NCBI GenBank assembly: GCA_947462115.1
Contig: CANHON010000310.1
Location: 1 to 5,627 of the forward strand
Reading direction: 5' to 3'
Length of the DNA stretch: 5,627 nucleotides
DNA from: Deltaproteobacteria bacterium
GTDB taxonomy: Bacteria > Myxococcota_A > UBA796 > UBA2385
In this document: positions 1-5,627 of the stretch, in pieces
How positions within the stretch are numbered: position 1 is the first letter of the stretch
How the letters are laid out: every line of letters starts with the position of its first letter
Position numbers and translations under genes: made by a program
Notes under the pieces: model-generated
Database searches by the model: none
What the model saw: the letters and a program-made list of their open reading frames with translations, nothing else
What the model was told of the DNA's origin: nothing

Positions 1-306
1 GAGGCGCTCATTCACCGAGTCGGGGATGAAGACGTTGAAGTCCGCGGGCTCCCCCGGCTCACCGGCCATCGCGTCGGTGGTGGGGTACCAGATCTCGAGC
101 TGGACGTCGCCGTGGAGGTCGGAGCGCACCCCGACCGGCGCGCCGGCGGCGCCGGGGTCGGGGGGCAGGGCCCAGGGCTCCGGCTCCTCCCCCTGCCCGC
201 TGTCCTCCCCCGCGGCCCCCTTCGGCTCGCCCCCGCAGCCCACGACGGGGAGCATGAGTGAGAGCAACGAGAGGCAGGTCATCTTCGTCGAGCGACGGGC
301 GGTCAT
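1..306 (-). CDS. Putative lipoprotein alpha/beta hydrolase (dienelactone hydrolase / PAF-acetylhydrolase-like), N-terminal part
   Basis: The frame is open from ATG at 306 to the left edge, giving 102 visible residues; the catalytic part lies outside the window. Residues 1-24 form a lipoprotein signal: basic start (MTARRSTK), hydrophobic core, and lipobox V-V-G-C with the acylated cysteine at C24. An acidic, Gly/Pro-rich linker follows (about 25-55). From about residue 56 the sequence reads APVGVRSDLH, then VQLEIWYPTTD. This matches the opening strands of predicted dienelactone hydrolases and PAF-acetylhydrolase-like proteins, which commonly begin PVGVR and continue to a WYP motif; this is judged from memory of the family. 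The nucleophile Ser and the His are not visible, so activity cannot be judged. The start overlaps the stop of the upstream flavoreductase gene (ATGA), with AAGGTG about 5 nt ahead, which implies translational coupling. The protein is probably anchored in the outer or inner membrane and may cleave an ester. The lipoprotein call is firm; the hydrolase call is moderate. Confidence 0.72.
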   Translation of the reverse strand, partial: MTARRSTKMTCLSLLSLMLPVVGCGGEPKGAAGEDSGQGEEPEPWALPPDPGAAGAPVGVRSDLHGDVQLEIWYPTTDAMAGEPGEPADFNVFIPDSVNERL

Positions 307-974
307 GGCTCACCTTGGGCCGCGGCGAAGGCGGCCAGCACAGCGGCTGCAGAGGGGGTCGGCTGGGAGAAACGGCGGCCCAGGGCGGCGTAGTCGGCGC
401 CGCCGAGGCGGGCGAGCGGGTCAGTGGCGCCGTCGCGCACCCGCGGGCGGGGATCGTCCTCCAGCAGGCCCGGCGCGACGTGGAACATCAAGACCTCGGC
501 GACGAACAGGTGCGTGGAGTCGAGGTCGAGCGCGTGGCGCACCACGCACTCCAAGGACAAGGCCGCGGCGGCCGGCCGACAAGCACCGACCCGGAGCCCC
601 TCCACCTGGTCGATGCCGAGGGCCGAGAACTCCGAGACCCCCGCCGGGAGGGGCGCCGCCGAGCCCGCCACGAGGGCCGCCTCGGACACCATCGGGAGGC
701 TCAGGGTGAATTCGCCGCCGCCCAGCAGGTTGCGCGCGGTGTCCTTCAAGGCGCCGCCGCTGCCGCGGGCCACCGACAGCGCGATCATCGGCGGCTTGGA
801 GCCCACGCCCATAAAGAAGGAGAACGGCGCGAGGTTGTCGACCCCGTCGGCCCCCCGGCTGCCGACCCAGGCGATGGGTCGGGGCACGATCATGCTGATG
901 AGCAGGCGGTACAGGTCGCCGCTGCTGTGATCGCCTGGATCGATGGCCCGCGGGCCCGGCGCCGGCTCAGACAA
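303..974 (-). CDS. Flavin reductase-like (DIM6/NTAB, FMN-binding split-barrel) protein
   Basis: This is a 223-residue protein of the flavin-reductase-like family (PF01613), which binds FMN in a split barrel and typically acts as an NAD(P)H:flavin oxidoreductase or related oxygenase component in the cytoplasm. Recognisable blocks come in order: an N-terminal AIDP...YRLL segment (residues 10-25), VPRPIAWVGSRG (30-41), NLAPFSFFMGV (47-57, the usual FMN-phosphate region), KPP (60-62), KDTARN (77-82) followed by the GEF strand, and SEF (114-116). The C-terminus keeps the usual LGGxDYAxLGRRF pattern. The frame extends further upstream, but family alignment and a strong SD favour TTG at 974: GGAGG lies at 985-981, six bases ahead. 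The nearest downstream ATG (M28) would delete the conserved start of the domain. The gene is followed by a lipoprotein gene through a 4-bp ATGA overlap, so the two form an operon. The substrate cannot be deduced. The family call is firm. Confidence 0.88.
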   Translation of the reverse strand: MSEPAPGPRAIDPGDHSSGDLYRLLISMIVPRPIAWVGSRGADGVDNLAPFSFFMGVGSKPPMIALSVARGSGGALKDTARNLLGGGEFTLSLPMVSEAALVAGSAAPLPAGVSEFSALGIDQVEGLRVGACRPAAAALSLECVVRHALDLDSTHLFVAEVLMFHVAPGLLEDDPRPRVRDGATDPLARLGGADYAALGRRFSQPTPSAAAVLAAFAAAQGEP

Positions 975-1035
975 GGAGCACCTCCGCCGGCCCGTTAGCC
1001 CGGCCGAGGGTCGGCGCCCGCGATAAGCCGGGCCC
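975..1035. promoter_or_regulatory. 61-bp divergent intergenic region between flavoreductase and coiled-coil lipoprotein genes
   Basis: The start codons of the two divergent genes are only 61 bp apart, so both promoters must lie here or extend into the genes. No convincing -35/-10 pair is seen on either strand. GATAAG at 1022-1027 matches four of six positions of a -10 box. A short inverted repeat, GCCCGGC (998-1004) and GCCGGGC (1027-1033), flanks a 22-nt loop and ends just before the plus-strand ATG. In such GC-rich DNA a 7-bp inverted repeat can occur by chance. Confidence 0.4.
981..985 (-). promoter_or_regulatory. Shine-Dalgarno GGAGG that sets the TTG start of the flavoreductase gene
   Basis: On the minus strand the sequence reads GGAGG, then six bases (TGCTCC), then TTG at 974-972. 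It is one of the best ribosome sites in the window. It is the reason for choosing TTG over the longer upstream frame, which lacks family similarity, and over the internal ATG at M28. Confidence 0.8.
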
Positions 1036-1452
1036 ATGCGCACGCTCCGACGCTCCCTTCGGCTCCCCGCCCTCCTCCCGTCGCTCCCCGCGTCGCTCCT
1101 CGCGTCGCTCCTGGTTGGGCTCGCGGCCTGCGCCGTGGGCGACCCGGGCCCCGCCGCCCCGGGCTCTGCCGCCGCCCGCCGCGCCGCCGAGCTCACCGAG
1201 CTGGCCGCCGAGGCCGAGGCCATTCAGGCAAAAGCACGGGAGATCACCAGCATGGCCGATGAGGCCCGGCGCGAGTCCACCGGCACCCCCGAGCAGCGGG
1301 CCGCGCGGGTGGCGGCCGTCCAGGCCTTGGCCGACGAGCTGGTGGCCCGCGACGCCGCGCTCCAGCAGCGGCTGGCCGCCCTCGAAGCGGGCCTGCACAC
1401 CGACGCCGGGGACCCCGCGCCGCCCGTCCCTGAAGAGCCTCGCCGACGCTAA
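1036..1452 (+). CDS. Small putative lipoprotein with alpha-helical/coiled-coil body
   Basis: This is a 138-residue protein of no recognised family. Residues 1-32 form a lipoprotein signal: basic n-region (MRTLRRSLR), a long Leu/Ala core containing SLPA-SLLA-SLLV repeats, and lipobox L-A-A-C with C32 as the acylated residue. After a Gly/Pro/Ala linker (33-44), residues about 45-120 are rich in Ala, Glu, Arg, Leu and Gln with no proline except near 85. They look like two helical segments, likely a helical hairpin or coiled coil. The C-terminus is Pro/Glu/Arg-rich (EEPRRR). This architecture is common in small periplasmic structural lipoproteins, but no function can be assigned. No strong SD precedes the ATG at 1036. 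The gene is alone in its direction, and its stop TAA overlaps the stop of the convergent lipoprotein gene. The competing minus-strand open frame over this region has no signal peptide or family signature. Confidence 0.75.
   Translation: MRTLRRSLRLPALLPSLPASLLASLLVGLAACAVGDPGPAAPGSAAARRAAELTELAAEAEAIQAKAREITSMADEARRESTGTPEQRAARVAAVQALADELVARDAALQQRLAALEAGLHTDAGDPAPPVPEEPRRR
1079..1114 (+). repeat. Three tandem copies of an in-frame 12-bp unit in the signal peptide
   Basis: Three consecutive 12-mers, CGTCGCTCCCCG, CGTCGCTCCTCG and CGTCGCTCCTGG, differ by only one or two bases. They encode four-residue units (SLPA, SLLA, SLLV) of the hydrophobic core of the lipoprotein signal peptide at residues 16-27. 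Because the unit is a multiple of three, gain or loss of a copy would lengthen or shorten the core without shifting frame. Confidence 0.85.
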
Positions 1453-2117
1453 GGTCGCGGAGGCGCCGGCGGGCTCCACACCTCGGCCAGCGCGCGCACC
1501 GCCCCCACCACCGCCTCGGCGTCCAGCTCCACCAGGCCCGGCCAGGGCCGCGGCGCAGCCTCGGCGTAGCGTCGCCCCGCGGCCCCGAAGATCCCGACCG
1601 GTCCAAGCGGCTCCCCGCTGATCCCGCCGATCCAGGCCGCCGGCGCGTAGCCCGCCGCGCCGAGCGCCGCCGCGGCCCGCTCCGGCGCCACCGGCCCAGC
1701 ACCGGCGCAGAGGGCCAGCGGCTGTGCGCGGGGCGCGTCGGGGATGCCCTTGGCCAGCGCGATCAGCGCCGCCCACTGGACCCCCTCGGACTCGGGATCG
1801 GCGGGCGAGCCGGCCTCGGCCGACCACCAGATCGCGTCTCCGCCTGCGTTCTCAGCCGATCCGACGCCCCGCCGCACACACCAGGCCCCCGCGAGCCCCG
1901 CAGGGGGCGGACCCATCGGCCAGCGCATGTCGGCCAGCCGCCGCTGCACGAGGGCCCCCCGCTCGCCCGGCGCCGCGCGGGCCCAGCGCCAAGCGTCCCG
2001 ACGGAGCTCATCGGCCGACAGGCTCTGCGGACCGCCCCGCTCGATCCGCACCCCCACGCTCTCGGCCCGACAGCCGAGGAGGCTCAGGCTGATCAGCGTC
2101 CAGCAGGCGATCTTCAT
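1449..2117 (-). CDS. Putative lipoprotein, unknown function; possible M28-peptidase-like fold lacking metal ligands
   Basis: This 222-residue protein starts at the ATG that overlaps the upstream SDR stop (ATGA), so it is very likely translationally coupled and the third gene of the acyl-CoA dehydrogenase operon. Residues 1-16 are a short lipoprotein signal ending L-L-G-C with the acylated cysteine at C16; Leu at -2 is slightly atypical. A charged segment, SADELRRDAWRW (34-45), follows. Residues about 94-140 read DAIWWSAEAG, then DPESEGVQWAALIALAKGI, then a strand with LALCAGAG. This spacing resembles the core of M28 zinc peptidases (AHxD strand, DDNASG loop and helix, strand ending in EE). 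The metal-binding His, Asp and Glu residues are replaced, so if the likeness is real the protein is not a working metallopeptidase. Two further cysteines (C80, C137) could form a disulfide. The lipoprotein call is reasonably firm; the fold suggestion is tentative. Confidence 0.7.
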   Translation of the reverse strand: MKIACWTLISLSLLGCRAESVGVRIERGGPQSLSADELRRDAWRWARAAPGERGALVQRRLADMRWPMGPPPAGLAGAWCVRRGVGSAENAGGDAIWWSAEAGSPADPESEGVQWAALIALAKGIPDAPRAQPLALCAGAGPVAPERAAAALGAAGYAPAAWIGGISGEPLGPVGIFGAAGRRYAEAAPRPWPGLVELDAEAVVGAVRALAEVWSPPAPPRP

Positions 2118-3136
2118 CCGGTCTTTGGCCGCGGCCCCGCCATCCCTTGGGCCCGGAACCACCGCCAGGCCGCCTCGACGCTCTCCTGGAGTGGCCGGGA
2201 CACGAGGCCCAGCTCCTGCTCGGCGCGGCGCCCGCTGCGGTAGCGATCTTGCTGCATGGCGCCCAAGACCCGGCCATCCAAGCCCGCAAATCGATGGGCG
2301 TCGATGCGCTGCAGGCGGGCGCCGGCCCAGCCCAGCGCGGCGGTGGCGCGGCGCGGCAAGGGGAGGAAGGGCGCGGGCCGCCCCACCACCTCTGCCACCA
2401 TCCCCATGAATTCGCGGTAGCTCAGGTTGTGGCTGCCGAGCAGGTAGCGCCGCCCCGCCACCCCGCGCTCCAGGGCCAGCAGGTGCCCGCGCGCGCAGTC
2501 CTCGGCGCCTTGAAAACACTTGCCGCCGCGGGGGTAGACCGGCACCCAGCCCTTGCCCATCGCGAGGATGAGCTGGCCGGAGGTGGGCTTGGTGTCCCAG
2601 GGGCCGATGATGTAGTCGGGGTTCACGACCAAGCCCTCGACGCCAGCGGCGCCCAGCACCAGGGCCTCGCCCGCGGCCTTGCTGTCGTGGTAGGCGCGCA
2701 GGGGGTTGGCGCGGCCATAGACGACATCAGCGTCCAGATGGGTGTCTTCGTCGCCGGGCTGGGCCTTGGAGCCAAAACCGACCGTCACCGAAGACGAGCA
2801 GTACAAAAAGCGCCGCACCCCCGCCGCCTCGGCCGCGCGCAGCAGGGCCCGGGTGGCGCCCACGTGCACCGCCGCCATGCGGGCCTCGCCGCCGGGGCTC
2901 GGGTCGAACAGCCCCGCCACGTGCATCAGGCCGTCGCAGCCGCGCATGGCCTCGGCCAGGGCCGCCTCCTCCGCCGGCCCTTCAGCGAGCGGGAGGCGGA
3001 CGAGGGTCGCGGGCAGCCCCTCCACGCAGCGGTTGGGGGCGCGGATCGGGCAAACCACGGCGTGCCCCTCGGCGAGGAGCAGCCGCAGCACGTTGGCCCC
3101 GAGAAAGCCCGTGGCGCCGGTCAGGAAGATCTTCAC
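2114..3136 (-). CDS. NAD(P)-dependent extended SDR (dihydroflavonol-4-reductase / HpnA-like epimerase/dehydratase family)
   Basis: This is a 340-residue cytoplasmic oxidoreductase of the extended short-chain dehydrogenase family. The N-terminus has the Rossmann motif TGATGFLG with glycines at 7, 10 and 13. HVAG (72-75) follows the usual central strand, SSS (114-116) supplies the catalytic serine region, and YHDSK (149-153) is the YxxxK catalytic pair. NPDYIIGPWDTKPT (172-185) is the block typical of dihydroflavonol reductase, 3-beta-HSD-like and HpnA proteins. The C-terminal ELG...RPLQESVEAAWRWFR is the usual end of this group. The likely chemistry is NAD(P)H-dependent reduction or oxidation of a hydroxy or keto group; the substrate is unknown. 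The start is GTG at 3136 with GGAGG five bases upstream; the frame upstream of it is only the antisense-frame shadow of the dehydrogenase gene. It lies 17 bp after the acyl-CoA dehydrogenase gene and overlaps the following lipoprotein gene by four bases, so the three are co-transcribed. Confidence 0.93.
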   Translation of the reverse strand: MKIFLTGATGFLGANVLRLLLAEGHAVVCPIRAPNRCVEGLPATLVRLPLAEGPAEEAALAEAMRGCDGLMHVAGLFDPSPGGEARMAAVHVGATRALLRAAEAAGVRRFLYCSSSVTVGFGSKAQPGDEDTHLDADVVYGRANPLRAYHDSKAAGEALVLGAAGVEGLVVNPDYIIGPWDTKPTSGQLILAMGKGWVPVYPRGGKCFQGAEDCARGHLLALERGVAGRRYLLGSHNLSYREFMGMVAEVVGRPAPFLPLPRRATAALGWAGARLQRIDAHRFAGLDGRVLGAMQQDRYRSGRRAEQELGLVSRPLQESVEAAWRWFRAQGMAGPRPKTG

Positions 3137-3153
3137 GGCGCCCTCCCCTCGGC

Positions 3154-4308
<1,155 letters not shown>

Positions 4309-4392
4309 CAAGCACCTCTGAGCAAGCGGTCGAGCGCGGTGGGCAAGGAACGGGCCGCAGCGCCGGCTGGCGGCCCCCTAGCCCCTTCGACC

Positions 4393-4461
4393 TCGCTCCG
4401 CACGAAGGCAGGGTTAGAGCCCCCCGGGCTGCGCCTCAGAGCCCAGTGACGAACGGAGCGA
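4393..4461 (+). promoter_or_regulatory. Inverted repeat that could sequester the nfu Shine-Dalgarno sequence
   Basis: TCGCTCCG at 4393-4400 is the perfect 8-bp reverse complement of CGGAGCGA at 4454-4461. The right arm contains the nfu SD (GGAG, 4455-4458) and ends two bases before the ATG at 4464. In an mRNA starting upstream of 4393, the stem would hide the ribosome site, with a 53-nt loop that contains smaller hairpins. Whether transcription starts far enough upstream is unknown, and the arms could instead be an operator or chance. Confidence 0.4.
4416..4444 (+). repeat. 22-bp-phased AGAGCCC direct repeat with an intervening complementary GGGCT
   Basis: AGAGCCC occurs at 4416-4422 and again at 4438-4444, exactly 22 bp apart, or about two helical turns. 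GGGCT at 4426-4430 is complementary to AGCCC in either copy. Two mutually exclusive hairpins are therefore possible: 4418-4422 with 4426-4430 (3-nt loop), or 4426-4430 with 4440-4444 (9-nt loop). The repeat could be a paired regulator site or part of the leader fold. The stems are only 5 bp. Confidence 0.4.
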
Positions 4462-4463
4462 CG

Positions 4464-5030
4464 ATGAACATGGCCCCCGCGGTGGAGACCGTCCCCACGC
4501 CCAACCCCGACGCGCTGATGTTCCGCGTGGCGGAGGTGCTGATCCCCACCGGCACCGTCGAGCTGCGGCGCGGCGCGGAGCTCTCCGACGCCCCCCTCGC
4601 GCGGCAGATCTTCGCCCAAAATGGCGTGGAGCTCGTGCTGATCGCCCCTCGGTTCGTCACGGTCCGCAAAGATCCCACTGCAGACTGGGCCTTCTTGGAG
4701 CCGGCGGTGCGGGCGTCGATCGAGGCCTTCCTCGACAGCGGCGAGATGGCGGTCATGGAGCGGGCGGACGCCGCGCCCGACGCCGACCGAACCGACGTGG
4801 AGCAGCGCATCCTGCAGCTCCTCGACGAGGAGATCCGCCCGGCCATCGCCCAGGACGGCGGCGACGTCACCTACCTGAGCTTCATCGACGGCGTGCTGCG
4901 GCTGCGGCTCATCGGCTCCTGCGGCACCTGCCCGAGCTCGCTCGGCACCCTCAAGATGGGCATCGAGCGCCTCATGCAGGAGGAGATCCCCGAGGTGCGC
5001 GAGGTCATCAACGAGCCGCCCGAGGCCTGA
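4464..5030 (+). CDS. nfu: Nfu-type Fe-S cluster scaffold/carrier (Nfu_N + NifU C-terminal domain)
   Basis: This 188-residue protein binds and delivers [4Fe-4S] clusters to apo-enzymes in the cytoplasm. The N-terminal Nfu_N domain (PF08712) is seen from PTPNPDALMF (residues 11-20) through LARQIF and the strand APRFVTVRKD to about residue 97. After a short acidic linker (98-112), the NifU C-terminal domain (PF01106) has EIRPAIAQDGGDV (about 123-135) and GSCGTCPSS with the cluster-binding CXXC at C153 and C156, ending IPEVREV. The domain order and motifs match mitochondrial NFU1, not E. coli NfuA, which has a different N-terminal domain. Known NFU1 clients include lipoyl synthase and other 4Fe-4S enzymes. 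Start: GTG at 4446 is in frame, but ATG at 4464 has GGAG five bases upstream and is preferred; another ATG at 4470 is possible. The gene stands alone, divergent from the acyl-CoA dehydrogenase operon, with a structured leader. Confidence 0.94.
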   Translation: MNMAPAVETVPTPNPDALMFRVAEVLIPTGTVELRRGAELSDAPLARQIFAQNGVELVLIAPRFVTVRKDPTADWAFLEPAVRASIEAFLDSGEMAVMERADAAPDADRTDVEQRILQLLDEEIRPAIAQDGGDVTYLSFIDGVLRLRLIGSCGTCPSSLGTLKMGIERLMQEEIPEVREVINEPPEA

Positions 5031-5063
5031 GCCCCGCGCAGGCCCCGCTCCCCGCCGTCCCCT

Positions 5064-5627
5064 TCAGGCGCGCGGCCCGAGCAGGCTCGGCTGCTGCCAC
5101 ACCCGCCCGAGGCAGGTCCGCGCCGCCTCGAGGTCGTCCGACGCCACGTAGATGCGGCAAATGCCGGCCCCCTCGAGCTTCCCGACGCGGCCCGGCGAGA
5201 TGTCCTCCAGGCGTCGGGCCACGGGGCGGGCCTCCACCAAGCGGCGCCCCTCCTCGCCAACGACGTACAGCGGCACCTTGTCGGCGTTCGGCTTGGCGTG
5301 GACGCTGCCCCAGGCGGTGGACGGGATGGCGTCGATGCCGGCCGAGCGCAGGGCCGCGGCGCGGTGGTCCAAGGCGGTCTGCTCTGCCGTGCCGTGCTCC
5401 TCGAAGACGACCTTGTAGGGCTGGTACCGGGTGATGCGGCGCGCCCAAGCGCTGTCGCTCTGGCGCAGCTTCGCCCAGAGCCAGGCGTCGTCGGTGTCGA
5501 GGTAGGCCTCCACATCGGCCGGCAGCGCGAAGGCCGCGCCCGGCTCCAGCACCCACCGCTTGAGCATCTCCTCGTAGACCACGCTTTTCCCATGGAAGTA
5601 GACCATGAGGAACATGTGGAAGCGGGC
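5064..5627 (-). CDS. C-terminal part of an HD-superfamily phosphohydrolase (COG1078/YwfO-like)
   Basis: The frame is open from the right edge to the stop at 5064, giving 187 visible residues; the start and the N-terminal HD metal site lie outside the window. The first visible residues read ARFHMFLMVYFHGKSVVYEEML. This matches the segment after the HD domain in COG1078 proteins of the YwfO type, which reads roughly R-x-x-M-x-x-x-VYFH-x-x-x-x-x-x-E-x-ML. Next come DTDDAWLWAKL (about 45-55), RYQPYKVVFEEHG, a KVPLYVVGEEGR strand-turn near residues 118-129, and a C-terminal IYVASDDLEAA segment, all in the order expected for this group. Such proteins are metal-dependent (d)NTP triphosphohydrolases or related phosphohydrolases. 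The ATG codons at 5615 and 5606 are internal methionines, not starts, because similarity continues upstream of them. It is convergent with nfu at a 33-bp distance. The identity is judged from memory of the family and is moderately sure. Confidence 0.68.
   Translation of the reverse strand, partial: ARFHMFLMVYFHGKSVVYEEMLKRWVLEPGAAFALPADVEAYLDTDDAWLWAKLRQSDSAWARRITRYQPYKVVFEEHGTAEQTALDHRAAALRSAGIDAIPSTAWGSVHAKPNADKVPLYVVGEEGRRLVEARPVARRLEDISPGRVGKLEGAGICRIYVASDDLEAARTCLGRVWQQPSLLGPRA

Larger units (their letters stand above)
4309..4463. promoter_or_regulatory. 155-bp divergent intergenic region between the acyl-CoA dehydrogenase operon and nfu
   Basis: This is the longest non-coding stretch in the window and must hold the promoters of the minus-strand operon and of nfu. 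No convincing -35/-10 pair can be read on either strand, which is common in GC-rich genomes. The minus-strand SD (AGAGG, 4319-4315) and the nfu SD (GGAG, 4455-4458) lie at its ends. It also contains an inverted repeat that includes the nfu SD, and a 22-bp-phased direct repeat (separate entries). No recognisable IscR, FadR or other known operator was seen. Confidence 0.6.

Noticed and set aside
258..998. Plus-strand open frame (246 codons) opposite the flavoreductase
   Set aside because: It is antisense to a recognised family and shows no domain signature.
998..1033. Inverted repeat GCCCGGC / GCCGGGC before the coiled-coil lipoprotein gene as an operator
   Set aside because: Only 7 bp of pure G/C with a 22-nt loop, which is expected by chance at this base composition; noted only within the intergenic entry.
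967..1827. Minus-strand open frame (286 codons) across the coiled-coil lipoprotein gene
   Set aside because: It is Gly/Arg-rich without motifs and overlaps parts of two lipoprotein genes that have proper signals.
4411..4444. tRNA-like look (GGTTAGAGCCCC...) in the nfu leader
   Set aside because: No acceptor stem, anticodon arm or properly spaced T-loop could be built around it.
4436..4870. Minus-strand open frame opposite the first half of nfu
   Set aside because: It is Ser/Arg-rich shadow sequence; the plus strand has the complete Nfu domains.
5008..5593. Two further minus-strand frames overlapping the HD-type gene
   Set aside because: Both are Arg/Pro/Ser-rich and lack similarity to any family, while the third frame is open to the edge and carries the COG1078-like motifs.

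Overview
The window is very GC-rich, with G or C at most third codon positions. It is densely packed with bacterial genes, most preceded by clear Shine-Dalgarno (SD) sequences. Three of the eight genes encode lipoproteins with a lipobox. A mitochondrial-type medium-chain acyl-CoA dehydrogenase and an NFU1-type iron-sulfur carrier are also present. This suggests a GC-rich Gram-negative bacterium. A Myxococcota or related former deltaproteobacterial lineage fits best, but that is inference from style and gene content; there is no rRNA or marker gene to settle it.

Layout, left to right. (1) A minus-strand pair at 1-974: a flavin-reductase-like FMN protein (303-974, TTG start), coupled by an ATGA overlap to a lipoprotein with the N-terminus of a predicted alpha/beta hydrolase, cut by the left edge. 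(2) A 61-bp divergent gap. (3) A small plus-strand coiled-coil lipoprotein (1036-1452) whose stop codon overlaps the stop of the convergent gene. (4) A minus-strand three-gene operon read from 4308 down to 1449: acyl-CoA dehydrogenase, then an NAD(P)-dependent extended SDR of the dihydroflavonol-reductase/HpnA type, then a lipoprotein of unknown role that resembles a metal-ligand-less M28 peptidase core. The first two genes are 17 bp apart and the last two overlap by ATGA. (5) A 155-bp divergent gap holding the largest amount of non-coding structure in the window. (6) The plus-strand Nfu-type Fe-S cluster carrier (4464-5030). (7) After 33 bp, the C-terminal part of a convergent gene that looks like an HD-superfamily phosphohydrolase (COG1078/YwfO type), cut by the right edge.

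Functionally, the central operon points to acyl-CoA or lipid oxidation linked to a short-chain dehydrogenase step. The divergent Nfu could help mature Fe-S enzymes such as ETF:quinone oxidoreductase or lipoyl synthase that serve the same metabolism, but this link is inferred from position only. There are no RNA genes, insertion sequences, CRISPR arrays or signs of recent transfer. The most notable unexplained signals are an 8-bp inverted repeat that would sequester the nfu SD, a 22-bp-phased repeat inside that leader, and the apparent pseudo-peptidase lipoprotein.
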